A stretch of DNA of 64,000 nt from Acidobacteriota bacterium. GTDB taxonomy: Bacteria; Acidobacteriota; Terriglobia; Bryobacterales; Bryobacteraceae. The notes below the pieces were generated by a model. That model worked only from the letters and a program-made list of their open reading frames with translations, ran no database searches and was not told the DNA's origin. Position numbers and translations under genes: made by a program. The stretch is from the NCBI GenBank assembly GCA_025352795.1, contig JANXSF010000087.1, forward strand, positions 62,001 to 126,000. Direction: 5' to 3'. Shown here one piece after another: positions 1 to 8,015 of this stretch (positions are counted from its first letter, which is position 1; the number at the start of each line of letters is the position of its first letter).

Positions 1-252
1 CCAGGCGAAAGCTGGAGAAAGCAAGCCTGCGGGTAGATGACGCATGTTTGTTCGAGGATTGAGTCCATCGAAATCGGCGTCCAGTATACGGTTAAAGGTC
101 ATCCCAGCGGAGCGAGCGGCCACCATTGCGACGATGATTCCCAGCAATTTCGGGAGCAGCAGATCAGCGGGGAAGCCAAGTTGCCGCCAAGCGAGCAAGG
201 CGCCAGTAAGAGCGAATGGGAGTGCAAAAACAGAGTGCTCGAATTTAATCAT
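1..252 (-). CDS. UbiA-family polyprenyltransferase, N-terminal part (cut by window edge)
   Basis: The first 84 residues of a membrane prenyltransferase read from 252 down to the window edge with no stop. The start [17 protein letters not shown] and the motif [15 protein letters not shown] are the N-terminal signature of UbiA-type enzymes; the Asp-rich stretch binds the Mg-diphosphate of the isoprenoid substrate. The family attaches a polyprenyl tail to an aromatic ring in ubiquinone or menaquinone synthesis; the exact start [15 protein letters not shown] is typical of the UbiA-like enzymes often assigned to the futalosine menaquinone route (MqnP), but the substrate cannot be decided from this fragment. 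It is divergent from the DUF192 gene at 307, with about 54 bp between them. The second Asp-rich motif lies outside the window. Confidence 0.85.
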   Translation of the reverse strand, partial: MIKFEHSVFALPFALTGALLAWRQLGFPADLLLPKLLGIIVAMVAARSAGMTFNRILDADFDGLNPRTNMRHLPAGLLSPAFAW

Positions 253-306
253 TTCGAGCGTTAACAGCAGTCGTCGAAAAAACATTGTGCGTTACTATTG
301 TATTCG

Positions 307-771
307 ATGAGCAAAGTTCCACTGTGGGTTCTAGTTCTGTTGATTTTGTTGCTTGCCGCATGCACTGCGGAAAAACAATTCACGATGGCGGATCTTAAAA
401 AACGTGACGTAAAGCTGCCCGATGGACAGGTGATCCGTTGTGAAACCATGACTGAGAAATTGGAGATGATGCACGGCATGATGTTTCGCGATTCCCTGCC
501 CCCCAATAACGGCATGCTCTTCATTCACGCCAACGCGGCCAAAGTGCCCTATTGGACCTATCAGGTGAGGATTCCGCTGGACATTTTGTGGTTAGACAGG
601 CAGCGCAGAATTGTTGAGATTTCCCCTCAATCACAGCCTTGCAATGACAGCCGCAAGGCCAGTGAGTGTCCGCAATATGGCGGCAATGCAATGTCTACTT
701 TTGTGCTGGAATTGGCTGGCGGCGTGGCCGAAAAGCATGGGTTGAAACTTGGGGATCAGTTGGAGTGGTGA
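307..771 (+). CDS. DUF192 family lipoprotein
   Basis: 154 residues. An N-terminal hydrophobic segment ends in the lipobox LLAAC (Cys about residue 19), so it should be a lipoprotein. The rest is a DUF192 domain: a MMHGMMFRDSLPPNNGMLF core, then PLDILWLD and a closing GVAEKHGLKLGDQLEW. The family is small, mostly exported and of unknown biochemical function. I chose ATG 307; a TTG three codons upstream (298) is in frame but would put extra residues ahead of the charged n-region. A pair of Cys residues (C-N-D-S-R-K-A-S-E-C, mid-protein) could form a disulfide. It ends 9 bp before larB, so the two are probably cotranscribed. Confidence 0.85.
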   Translation: MSKVPLWVLVLLILLLAACTAEKQFTMADLKKRDVKLPDGQVIRCETMTEKLEMMHGMMFRDSLPPNNGMLFIHANAAKVPYWTYQVRIPLDILWLDRQRRIVEISPQSQPCNDSRKASECPQYGGNAMSTFVLELAGGVAEKHGLKLGDQLEW

Positions 772-780
772 CGGTTTAAC

Positions 781-1527
781 ATGGACGAACAAACTTTACG
801 CAGTCTTTTGGAGCAAGTGAAGGACGGCGCTGTGGACGTGGCCGCTGCACTGGAACGCTTGCGGCACATGCCATTTGAAGATCTGGGCTTTGCAAAAGTG
901 GATCATCACAGGGCGCTGCGGCAAGGAATGCCAGAAGTGATCTTTGGACTTGGAAAGACTCCGGAACAGATTATCGGCATCGGTCAAAAGCTGTTGGACC
1001 GCTCCAGCAATCTGCTAATCACCAGGGCGAACGCTGCTGCGGCTGAGGCTGTGCTTGCGGCCATACCGGAGGCGGAATATTTTCCAGCCTGTGGTGCTAT
1101 CCGCGTCTGGCGAGACAGGACCATGCGAGGTCGTGGGAAAATTGTTGTTGTTTGCGCCGGTACCAGCGACATTCCCGTGGCGGAAGAGGCTCGTGTTACG
1201 GCGGAAGTGATGGGTAACGAGGTGGACGCGATTCACGACGTCGGCGTTGCGGGCATTCACCGGCTGATGCAGAATCGGGAAAGGTTGATGCAAGCCAAGG
1301 TCTGCGTGGTTTGTGCAGGAATGGAAGGCGCGCTGCCTAGCGTCGTTGGTGGTTTGGTGGCTGTCCCGGTGATCGCCGTGCCCACCAGCATTGGTTATGG
1401 GGCCAGTTTCCATGGCCTGGCTGCGTTGCTGGGCATGCTGAACAGTTGTTCTTCAAACGTGACCGTGGTGAACATTGACAACGGCTTTGGTGGCGGGTTT
1501 GTGGCCAGCTTGATTAATCGCGAATAG
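781..1527 (+). CDS. larB: LarB, nickel-pincer cofactor synthesis (NaAD carboxylase/hydrolase)
   Basis: 248 residues, full length for LarB. The N-terminal about 90 residues (including [20 protein letters not shown]) are typical of LarB, and the C-terminal PurE-like Rossmann domain carries [41 protein letters not shown] and the end motif IDNGFGGG. LarB carboxylates and hydrolyses nicotinic acid adenine dinucleotide in the first step toward the nickel-pincer cofactor used by lactate racemase-type (LarA) enzymes. No larC, larE or larA is visible in the window, so the rest of the pathway must lie elsewhere or the gene is solitary. It follows the DUF192 gene by 9 bp and faces the HAD gene, whose end is only 3 bp away. 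Confidence 0.93.
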   Translation: MDEQTLRSLLEQVKDGAVDVAAALERLRHMPFEDLGFAKVDHHRALRQGMPEVIFGLGKTPEQIIGIGQKLLDRSSNLLITRANAAAAEAVLAAIPEAEYFPACGAIRVWRDRTMRGRGKIVVVCAGTSDIPVAEEARVTAEVMGNEVDAIHDVGVAGIHRLMQNRERLMQAKVCVVCAGMEGALPSVVGGLVAVPVIAVPTSIGYGASFHGLAALLGMLNSCSSNVTVVNIDNGFGGGFVASLINRE

Positions 1528-1530
1528 CGG

Positions 1531-2136
1531 TTACCAGGTAACCCCGTAGCGTTTCAAATCTTCCTGCAATTTTTCAAATCCCAAAAACTGCTCTGCATTG
1601 AGCCCTGCTTTGCGAGCGCCTTCCACGTAAGCGGGAATGTCATCCGTGAAAAAGCAACGGTCGGCGGGACATTGGGCGTTGGCAATGGCGGCGGCATAAA
1701 TTTTGGGTTCGGGCTTCATAGCACCTACTTCATGAGACAACACCAGATGATGAAAATGTTTCAGGATGGGATAGTTCACACTGACCATTTCAAAGTGGAT
1801 GGCATTGGTGTTCGATAGTACCATCACCCTGTAACGATCTTTCAACTTCTCAATAAACGGTTCGGGAATCAGAATATCGGGTAAAAAGATACAGCTCCAA
1901 ATCTGGCAGAACTGATCATAAGTCAGGTCCGCTTTCAGAATTCGCCGCAGCTCATCGAAAAAGGGAAGCGGTTCGATTTGGCCGCTTTCCAGGCGATTCA
2001 CCAAATCGGTCTTGGACAACTCCATTGGGATTTGTTCAGCCGTAAGGTGCGTGTATAGTTCAAGGGCTCGATATCCGCGTGAAAAATCGAATGGGATGAG
2101 CACTTTGCCCATGTCAAAAATGATGGTTTCAATCAC
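1531..2136 (-). CDS. HAD-superfamily phosphatase, YihX-like
   Basis: 201 residues. HAD motifs are visible in order: FDMGKVL (nucleophile Asp about residue 8; Gly replaces the usual second Asp, as in YihX-type DLGNV proteins), VLSNTN (motif II), KPEPKIY (Lys of motif III) and FFTDD (motif IV). YihX-like enzymes hydrolyse small phosphosugars such as glucose-1-phosphate, but the substrate here is unknown. The start codon is GTG (2136-2134) and overlaps the stop of the upstream SulP gene as GTGA, so the two are translationally coupled. It converges with larB. Confidence 0.88.
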   Translation of the reverse strand: MIETIIFDMGKVLIPFDFSRGYRALELYTHLTAEQIPMELSKTDLVNRLESGQIEPLPFFDELRRILKADLTYDQFCQIWSCIFLPDILIPEPFIEKLKDRYRVMVLSNTNAIHFEMVSVNYPILKHFHHLVLSHEVGAMKPEPKIYAAAIANAQCPADRCFFTDDIPAYVEGARKAGLNAEQFLGFEKLQEDLKRYGVTW

Positions 2137-3824
2137 TTCTTCATTCTCTCTTGATGTAAATGTAGTTCGGCTGCCCGGGCTAGGGCGTCATCAATGGTGA
2201 AACAGATATTTTTTGCTCCCACTTTATGACCGAAATCCACCCGCTGAATCAGAGCCGCAGGTTGTTCCCGCGCACCACACAAAATCAGACTGCGACCGGA
2301 TTGATTGAGCTTGTCTGCCAAATCTTCAAAGGCTTCCAGGCCAGTGCCATCAATGGCCGTCATATTGCGCAAACGTAAGACCACAATTTCCGGAAGTTCA
2401 TTGAGTTGGTTGACGATAGTCTCCAGTTTGCTGGTGGCACCAAACAGAAAGGGGCCGTGAATGCGGAACACTCTGACGTAATCAGGAATTACTTTGTCCT
2501 GCAGAATGTGAGCCCGATTATCGTTGATGTACTCTGGCGTGACTTCAGAAACGGTGGTGGTGACAGAAACTCGTCGAATAAAAAGGAGCGCCGCAAGTAT
2601 CATTCCCACTTCAACCGCAACCGTGAGATCGGCCACAACTGTGAGAAGAAATGTGATCATCCAAACGCTTTTGTCCGCCCAGGAAAGTTTCAGGATTTCA
2701 GGAATTTGACGCCACTCCCCCATGTTCCAGGAAACAACAAAAAGGATGGAAGCCAGCACCGCAAGTGGAACGAATTTCACCAGCGGCGCTGCGAACAACA
2801 GCACCGCGAGAATGGTTAAAGAATGAACCATGCCGGCCACTGGAGTTTTGCCACCGCTACGGATATTGGTTGCAGTTCGGGCAATGGCACCAGTTGCAGG
2901 AAGTCCACCGAACAGCGGGGAGACAACGTTGGCAATGCCCTGGGCAATCAGTTCGACATTCGGTTTATGTTGCTCACCAGAGAGCCGATCGCCTACAACC
3001 GCAGATAACAACGATTCAATTGCACCCAGCATGGCAACCGTAAGAGCCGGAGAGAGCAGGGGCAGTAGTAACGACGCCTTAAAAACTGGAATGTGCAAGA
3101 CGGGGAGTCCGCTAGGGATGCCGCCAAATTTGGAACCGATGGTTTCCACTTGCAGTCCCAAAGCAACACTAACTGCGGTGCCGATCATCATGGCGGCGAT
3201 TTGTCCTGGTACACGCTTTATGATTTTGGGAGTGAATAGAACAATCGCCAAAGCAAACATTCCCAGAGCCGTGGTCACAAACGACGCGCTGGATGCATGC
3301 AATGCCAACGCTTCCATCCTCAAAAGGAACTCGCCCGGTACCTTGTCCAATTGGATTCCAAAGAAATCTTTAATCTGAGTACTGGCAATCAGCAGACCAA
3401 TTCCATTCGTGAAACCAATAACCACTGGCCGGGGAATAAAACGAACGGCTGTTCCCATGCCGGTAATGCCTAGCAGAATCAGAATGACTCCAGCCATCAA
3501 TGTACAGATGAACAGACCATCCACAGCGTGCTTGGCGACAATGCCGGAAATCACCACGACGAAGGCACCCGTGGGGCCACCGATTTGCGTTTTAGTGCCG
3601 CCCAGGGCAGAGATGATGAACCCAGTGACAACTGCGCAGTACAAGCCGGATTCCGGTGGCAGGCCTGAGGAGATGGCAAAGGCCATGGCCAACGGTAAGG
3701 CCACTAGCCCCACCGTGATGCCGGCCACAATGTCAGAGATCAGGGTCTGCCGGTTGTAAGTTCGAAAACACTCTACCGAACGCGGCAACCATTCGGATGA
3801 AATCATCGCTTCTTGCGCTATCAT
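2133..3824 (-). CDS. SulP-family anion transporter with C-terminal STAS domain
   Basis: About 563 residues from the ATG at 3824 (MIAQEAMISSEW; an alternative ATG is 3806). Multiple hydrophobic helices follow the family opening NRQTLISDIVAGITVGLVALPLAMAFA (given here only as a landmark near residue 20-45), including the GPTGAF and GLPATGAIARTATN motifs. A C-terminal STAS domain (VVLRLRNMTAIDGTGLEAF) makes up the last about 120 residues. SulP proteins carry sulfate, bicarbonate or other anions; the substrate is not predictable here. A longer reading frame upstream of 3824 runs into the divergent RidA gene at 3841 and is not used. The HAD gene overlaps its stop by 4 nt. Confidence 0.92.
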   Translation of the reverse strand: MIAQEAMISSEWLPRSVECFRTYNRQTLISDIVAGITVGLVALPLAMAFAISSGLPPESGLYCAVVTGFIISALGGTKTQIGGPTGAFVVVISGIVAKHAVDGLFICTLMAGVILILLGITGMGTAVRFIPRPVVIGFTNGIGLLIASTQIKDFFGIQLDKVPGEFLLRMEALALHASSASFVTTALGMFALAIVLFTPKIIKRVPGQIAAMMIGTAVSVALGLQVETIGSKFGGIPSGLPVLHIPVFKASLLLPLLSPALTVAMLGAIESLLSAVVGDRLSGEQHKPNVELIAQGIANVVSPLFGGLPATGAIARTATNIRSGGKTPVAGMVHSLTILAVLLFAAPLVKFVPLAVLASILFVVSWNMGEWRQIPEILKLSWADKSVWMITFLLTVVADLTVAVEVGMILAALLFIRRVSVTTTVSEVTPEYINDNRAHILQDKVIPDYVRVFRIHGPFLFGATSKLETIVNQLNELPEIVVLRLRNMTAIDGTGLEAFEDLADKLNQSGRSLILCGAREQPAALIQRVDFGHKVGAKNICFTIDDALARAAELHLHQERMKK

Positions 3825-3840
3825 ATCCCAGCACAACCTT

Positions 3841-4983
3841 ATGCGCCAAATTATCCCGTTACTACTCTTACTGCCAATAGCTTTTGCGGCTGATCTGAAG
3901 TCGATTGCGTCACCAACTGGACCAAAACCCATTGGACCTTACTCCCCTGGAATCAGTGCTGGTGAGTACCTTTATGTTTCCGGACAAGGAGCCAGAACTC
4001 CCGATGGAAAAATGCCAACTGATTTCACCGCGCAATCGCGACAGTGCCTGGACAATGTGAAGTCGATTGTGGAAGCAGGCGGTCTAACTATGCGCAACGT
4101 CGTCTACTCACAAGTGTACTTAGCCGATTCCAAAAACTTGGAAGCTTTCGAAAAAGTATGGGTTGAATACTTCCCGAAAGATGCTCCGGCCAGGGCCGTG
4201 TTTGGAGTGCATCGGATGCCCACAGAGACGCCCGTGGAAATCAACGCTGTAGCTGTTCGGGATTTGGCCAAGAAGAAAGTTACAGCAGCCGGAGTGTCTA
4301 GCAACGAACGTTTCTTTATCAATGGCGTCTATTCCAATGACGTAGCCGATGCCATGGCGCAGTTGAGCAAGAGCTTAAAAGCAGCAGGGCTGGGACTGGG
4401 ACACTTGGCCTTCGTGAATGTTTACCTTGACCCTACAATTCCCCATGCCGACATGAACGCCACCTACAACAAATACTTCGCCAAAGGAAACGCCCCGGCC
4501 AGGGCTACCGTCACAGTTGCCCATTTGCCGAAAGGAGCGCATGTGGAATTGACCGGTGTAGCCGTAACGGACTTGCGATTTCGTCGCGTAGTGAAGCCCC
4601 GTAACATGACGCCCACCACGAATTCCAGCCCTTGCGTGTGGGCCGGTGAGACGCTGTATTGTTCCGCCAGATCAGGAAATGTTCCTGGCCCGAACGGCGG
4701 GGTGTGGGCAGAGAATATTGAAAATCAGGTGAAGCAAACGTTCCGAAATTTGTTGGACGGATTGGAAGAGGCAAGTATCGATTTTTCGCACGTGGTAGCT
4801 TCAAATGTTTACCTCGATAAGTTGGAAGAATTTGCCAAAATGAATGGAGTCTACGCCAAGTACTTCGGAACAATTCCACCCACCCGCACTACAGTGGAAC
4901 CGATGACTTCGACGGACAGAAAACAGGATTCCAGCGGCAATTGGCCCAGACTCAACGAGATTTCAATTGTAGCCGTGAGATGA
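3841..4983 (+). CDS. Exported protein with three tandem RidA (YjgF/YER057c/UK114) domains
   Basis: 380 residues. A signal peptide (MRQIIPLLLLLPIAFA) is followed by three RidA-like units: about residues 20-125 (GPYSPGISAGEYLYVSGQGA), 145-245 (a more diverged copy, SNERFFINGVYS) and 250-380 (ETLYCSARSGNVPG). Unit 1 ends with the recognisable family pattern PARAVFGVHRMP...VEINAVAV, and unit 2 has PARATVTVAHLP...VELTGVAV. Single-domain cytoplasmic RidA deaminates reactive enamine/imine intermediates; a secreted triple-domain protein could act as one whole trimer in a chain, but that is inference. The ATG lies only 16 bp from the divergent SulP start, so its promoter must overlap that gene. Confidence 0.9.
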   Translation: MRQIIPLLLLLPIAFAADLKSIASPTGPKPIGPYSPGISAGEYLYVSGQGARTPDGKMPTDFTAQSRQCLDNVKSIVEAGGLTMRNVVYSQVYLADSKNLEAFEKVWVEYFPKDAPARAVFGVHRMPTETPVEINAVAVRDLAKKKVTAAGVSSNERFFINGVYSNDVADAMAQLSKSLKAAGLGLGHLAFVNVYLDPTIPHADMNATYNKYFAKGNAPARATVTVAHLPKGAHVELTGVAVTDLRFRRVVKPRNMTPTTNSSPCVWAGETLYCSARSGNVPGPNGGVWAENIENQVKQTFRNLLDGLEEASIDFSHVVASNVYLDKLEEFAKMNGVYAKYFGTIPPTRTTVEPMTSTDRKQDSSGNWPRLNEISIVAVR

Positions 4984-4995
4984 TGGAATTGAAAA

Positions 4996-5508
4996 ATGCG
5001 TAACGTTATTTTGAGTTGTATTTTCACGTGTTCCTGCCTGATTGCGGGAACGGAAGCTGGTGGTATTCAATGGAAAGCACCTGGGACTTGGAAGGCGCGG
5101 CCAGACCGTCCCATGAGGGCAGGAACCTACTCTGTCCCCGCTGCTGCCGGTGATTCGGAAGCCGGTGAAATGGCTATTTTCTTTTTTGGACCTGGGCAAG
5201 GTGGCAGCGTGGAAGCAAACATCCAACGCTGGATTGGGCAGTTTCAAGATGTGAAAACCCCAGCCAAACGGGCGACCCAAAAGCTGAATGGATTTAGCGT
5301 GACCACCATTGAACTGGCCGGGACCTACCTGTTTTCACCCACCCCCATGTCGCCTGAAAAAACGCCCAAGCCGGGGTATCGAATGGTAGCAGCGATTGTG
5401 GATGCTCCCGATGGTCCGGTGTTCTTCAAATTCACTGCACCGGCTAAAACAGTAGCGGCGAATGAAGCACTGTTCCAAACAATGCTGAAAAGCATTGCAA
5501 AGAAATAG
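4996..5508 (+). CDS. Secreted protein of unknown function
   Basis: 170 residues with an N-terminal signal peptide (MRNVILSCIFTCSCLIAGTEA). The mature part begins IQWKAPGTWKARPDRPMRAGTYSVP, contains GEMAIFFFGPGQGGSVEANIQRWIGQF and ends in FQTMLKSIAKK. Small secreted proteins with this layout (W-x-A-P start, Gly-rich FFFGPGQGG, aromatic WIGQF) occur in soil Acidobacteriota and planctomycetes, but I do not know a function. It sits 12 bp after the RidA gene and 36 bp before the PQQ-propeller gene, so it is probably part of the same transcript. Its last 24 nt are duplicated just downstream (see repeat at 5485-5532). Confidence 0.75.
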   Translation: MRNVILSCIFTCSCLIAGTEAGGIQWKAPGTWKARPDRPMRAGTYSVPAAAGDSEAGEMAIFFFGPGQGGSVEANIQRWIGQFQDVKTPAKRATQKLNGFSVTTIELAGTYLFSPTPMSPEKTPKPGYRMVAAIVDAPDGPVFFKFTAPAKTVAANEALFQTMLKSIAKK

Positions 5509-5532
5509 TTGAAAAGCATTGCCAAAAAATAA
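5485..5532 (+). repeat. 24-bp tandem duplication of a gene tail including its stop codon
   Basis: The final eight codons of the preceding gene, encoding LKSIAKK and a stop, occur again directly behind it (5485-5508 and 5509-5532). The two copies differ at four bases, and all four are synonymous (CTG/TTG, GCA/GCC, AAG/AAA, TAG/TAA). This suggests the second copy is the last remnant of a tandem paralog, or a duplication that passed through a translated state. Confidence 0.85.
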
Positions 5533-5544
5533 TAGAGGCTGTCT

Positions 5545-6744
5545 ATGAAATTACTTACACTCATCCTGATTCTTCCCATCTTCGCGATGGCTGACGATTG
5601 GCCGCAATGGCGAGGTGTAAATCGCGATGGAAAATCTGCCGAAAAAGGATTGCTTCGTAAGTGGCCCGAAGGTGGTCCCAAAAAGTTGTGGATGGTGAAG
5701 GGGCTGGGTGAAGGGTACGCTTCGTTTGCAGTTGTGAAAGGCAAGCTGTATACGGTTGGCCAATTTGGGGATCAGGAACGGGTGTTGGCCTTTGATGTTA
5801 AGGACGGCAAGAAATTGTGGGAAGCCGAGGCTGGAGGATCCTTTAGAGAATCGCGAGGGCATGGGCCACGCGGCACACCCACCATTGATGGCGATAAGCT
5901 GTACAGCCTGGCCGCCGATGGAACCTTGGTCTGTTTGAATCTGGATACAGGCAAGAAAGTTTGGGGCTACAACATTCTGGAAAAGTTTGGTGGAAGTAAT
6001 CCGCATTGGGGCATTAGTGAATCGCCACTGATTGATGGGGAAAAATTGATTGTGGTTCCGGGCGGCAAGGGAGCCAGTGTGGTTGCCTTGAACAAGCGCA
6101 ATGGCGATGTAATCTGGAAATCGCAAAGTGACCGAGCGGGATATAGTTCAGCCATCGCCTTTGATTATGGTGGATCGCGCAAGCTGGCCGTGCTTTCCGG
6201 CGAAGCGGCCATGGGACTGGAAATGTCTACCGGTGAGTTGCTTTGGCGCTACACCAAGGTGTCTAACCGAACAGCAAATATCGCAACGCCGATTTATTCC
6301 AACGGGTATGTGTTCGTTTCCTCAGCTTACGGCACCGGATGCGCGTTGATTAAACTGCCTGGGTCTAAAGATGAAAAGATGCAGGAAGTGTACTTCAACA
6401 ACGACATGATGAATCACTACAACACGTCGGTATTGGTGGGTGATTACCTGTATGGCGCTACCGGGAATGCTGCTTGGATCGCCATGAAATGGTCTACCGG
6501 TGAGGTGGCTTGGAAGGAACGGGCTGTTGGAAAAGGCATGGTTCTGTTTGCCGATGGGTTGCTGTTCATGCAGAGTGAAAAAGGCATTTTCGGACTGGCT
6601 GAAGTGAATTCGAAAGCTTATACGGAACTGTCGCGGTTTGAAATCAAGATTGGCGATTACCCACTTTGGACCCAGCCAGTGCTATCGAACGGTGTGCTGT
6701 ATGTCCGAGATCAAGATAATTTAATGGCATATCAAATCAAGTAG
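5545..6744 (+). CDS. Exported PQQ-like beta-propeller protein
   Basis: 399 residues. A signal peptide (MKLLTLILILPIFAMA) precedes DDWPQWRGVNRDG, the usual opening of secreted PQQ-propeller proteins in Acidobacteriota and Planctomycetes. Repeated blades of the type KLYTVGQ...VLAFDVKDGKKLWE, LVCLNLDTGKKVWG and VVALNKRNGDVIWK show the WD40-like quinoprotein propeller. No separate catalytic domain or cytochrome is fused, and Ca/PQQ ligands cannot be assigned by eye, so enzyme activity is uncertain; a BamB-like structural role or a sugar/alcohol dehydrogenase are both possible. A ribosome-binding site AGAGG sits about 8 nt before the ATG. Confidence 0.88.
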   Translation: MKLLTLILILPIFAMADDWPQWRGVNRDGKSAEKGLLRKWPEGGPKKLWMVKGLGEGYASFAVVKGKLYTVGQFGDQERVLAFDVKDGKKLWEAEAGGSFRESRGHGPRGTPTIDGDKLYSLAADGTLVCLNLDTGKKVWGYNILEKFGGSNPHWGISESPLIDGEKLIVVPGGKGASVVALNKRNGDVIWKSQSDRAGYSSAIAFDYGGSRKLAVLSGEAAMGLEMSTGELLWRYTKVSNRTANIATPIYSNGYVFVSSAYGTGCALIKLPGSKDEKMQEVYFNNDMMNHYNTSVLVGDYLYGATGNAAWIAMKWSTGEVAWKERAVGKGMVLFADGLLFMQSEKGIFGLAEVNSKAYTELSRFEIKIGDYPLWTQPVLSNGVLYVRDQDNLMAYQIK

Positions 6745-6761
6745 GGCAAATCAAGTAGGGC
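6734..6761 (+). repeat. Perfect 14-bp tandem duplication over a stop codon
   Basis: The sequence AAATCAAGTAGGGC occurs twice head to tail (6734-6747, 6748-6761). The first copy contains the TAG stop of the PQQ-propeller gene. It resembles the 24-bp tail duplication about 1.2 kb upstream in showing tail-end slippage or repair. Confidence 0.9.
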
Positions 6762-6808
6762 AAGGCAGTTGTATAATCCTTTGGATAGCTATCCAGAGGA
6801 GAAAGACC

Positions 6809-7954
6809 ATGCGTGCCATTGCTCTTTTATTATTGACCCTTTCAGCATTCCCGCTGATGGCCCAGCGCCACAAGCTCACCGTGAACGCTGAAACACCGGA
6901 AGGGGCGCTGCTCCAGATGATTGGCCAGGAAGCGGAAGGGAGTCCCCGACGCACGGCGATGCTGGAAGGCTTTGTGGAAAAGCATGGCAAGCACGAATCA
7001 GCAGCATGGGTTTTGCAGCAACTGCAAGGTGCTTACCTGAAAGCAAATGAATTCGATAAAGCAGTGAGTGTCGGCGAGAAGCTTTTAGCCATTGATCCGA
7101 TGGATGTGGAAACGTCGCAAGGAAATCTGAAAGCTGCCGAAGGTAAAAAAGATGCTGGCCTGGTTCTGAAGTGGGCTGCCAACACCTCCGATATCGCTAG
7201 GAAAGTGGTAGATTCGCCGCAACCCAAAGGCGAGGATGAAGTGGAAGAATGGAAACGCCTTGTGGATTATTCGAAGCAAGTGGATATCTATACGGAATAC
7301 TCGCTGTACGCGACGGGGCTGCAATCTACTGACCCCAAAGTGCGGCTGCAACTCTTTAAAGCGCTGGAATCGCGCAGTCCCAATTCGCAATACATCAAGG
7401 AAACCAAACCACTGCTGTTCATGGCACTGCAACAAACAGGGGACAATGCCGGGGCCCTGGCCATGGGCGAAAAGATTTTGAGTACAGACCAGACCAACGA
7501 CGACATTTTACTTTTTGCGGCGTCGCAATATTTCGACGGCATGAAAGATAAAGTGAAGGCCGTACAGTACGCCCAGAAGCTGGTGGAAGTGCTTCCCACA
7601 AAATTGAAGCCAGCCGGGGCGTCCGACGCGGATTGGCAAAAGAACGTCAATCTGAAAAGTGGGATCGGCTATTGGATGATGGGTCTGGTGGCGGCAACGG
7701 ATAGCAAATGGCAGGAAACGGATAAGCTGCTTCGTCAGGCCCTTCCCAATGTTCAGACAAATAATGAAATGAAGGCAGAGACACTTTTTTATCTTGGATT
7801 GGCCAACTTTAAAATGGGTGAGCCCAAGGCGGACAAAGTGAAAATTGCCGATGCCTACCGCTTCAGCCAGCAAAGCGCGGCCATCCCAGGAAAGTATCAG
7901 GCACCGGCAAGCGCCAATGTGAAAGCCATGAAAATGAAATACAAGTTACCTTAG
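6809..7954 (+). CDS. Exported tetratricopeptide-like protein
   Basis: 381 residues with a signal peptide (MRAIALLLLTLSAFPLMAQ) and a clear ribosome-binding site (GAGGAGA) 7 nt before the ATG. The mature part is alpha-helical with TPR-like spacing: ANEFDKAVSVGEKLLAIDPMDVE, NAGALAMGEKILSTDQTND, KVKAVQYAQKLVEVLP, MKAETLFYLGLANFKMG. It probably forms a periplasmic protein-binding scaffold. No enzyme motif is visible. It follows the PQQ-propeller gene by 64 bp in the same direction. Confidence 0.8.
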   Translation: MRAIALLLLTLSAFPLMAQRHKLTVNAETPEGALLQMIGQEAEGSPRRTAMLEGFVEKHGKHESAAWVLQQLQGAYLKANEFDKAVSVGEKLLAIDPMDVETSQGNLKAAEGKKDAGLVLKWAANTSDIARKVVDSPQPKGEDEVEEWKRLVDYSKQVDIYTEYSLYATGLQSTDPKVRLQLFKALESRSPNSQYIKETKPLLFMALQQTGDNAGALAMGEKILSTDQTNDDILLFAASQYFDGMKDKVKAVQYAQKLVEVLPTKLKPAGASDADWQKNVNLKSGIGYWMMGLVAATDSKWQETDKLLRQALPNVQTNNEMKAETLFYLGLANFKMGEPKADKVKIADAYRFSQQSAAIPGKYQAPASANVKAMKMKYKLP

Positions 7955-8015
7955 TATCCAAATAAGCGGAACATCTTACAGCATTACCACCCTGTTCTGG
8001 CTTAGCATCATAGGT

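Noticed and set aside
37-310. Two short plus-strand reading frames at the window start
   Set aside because: They are antisense to the UbiA-type gene on the minus strand, whose motif-rich protein accounts for the DNA.
3825-3932. 36-residue N-terminal extension of the SulP protein
   Set aside because: It would overlap the divergent RidA gene and has no SulP-like sequence; Met at 3824 fits better.
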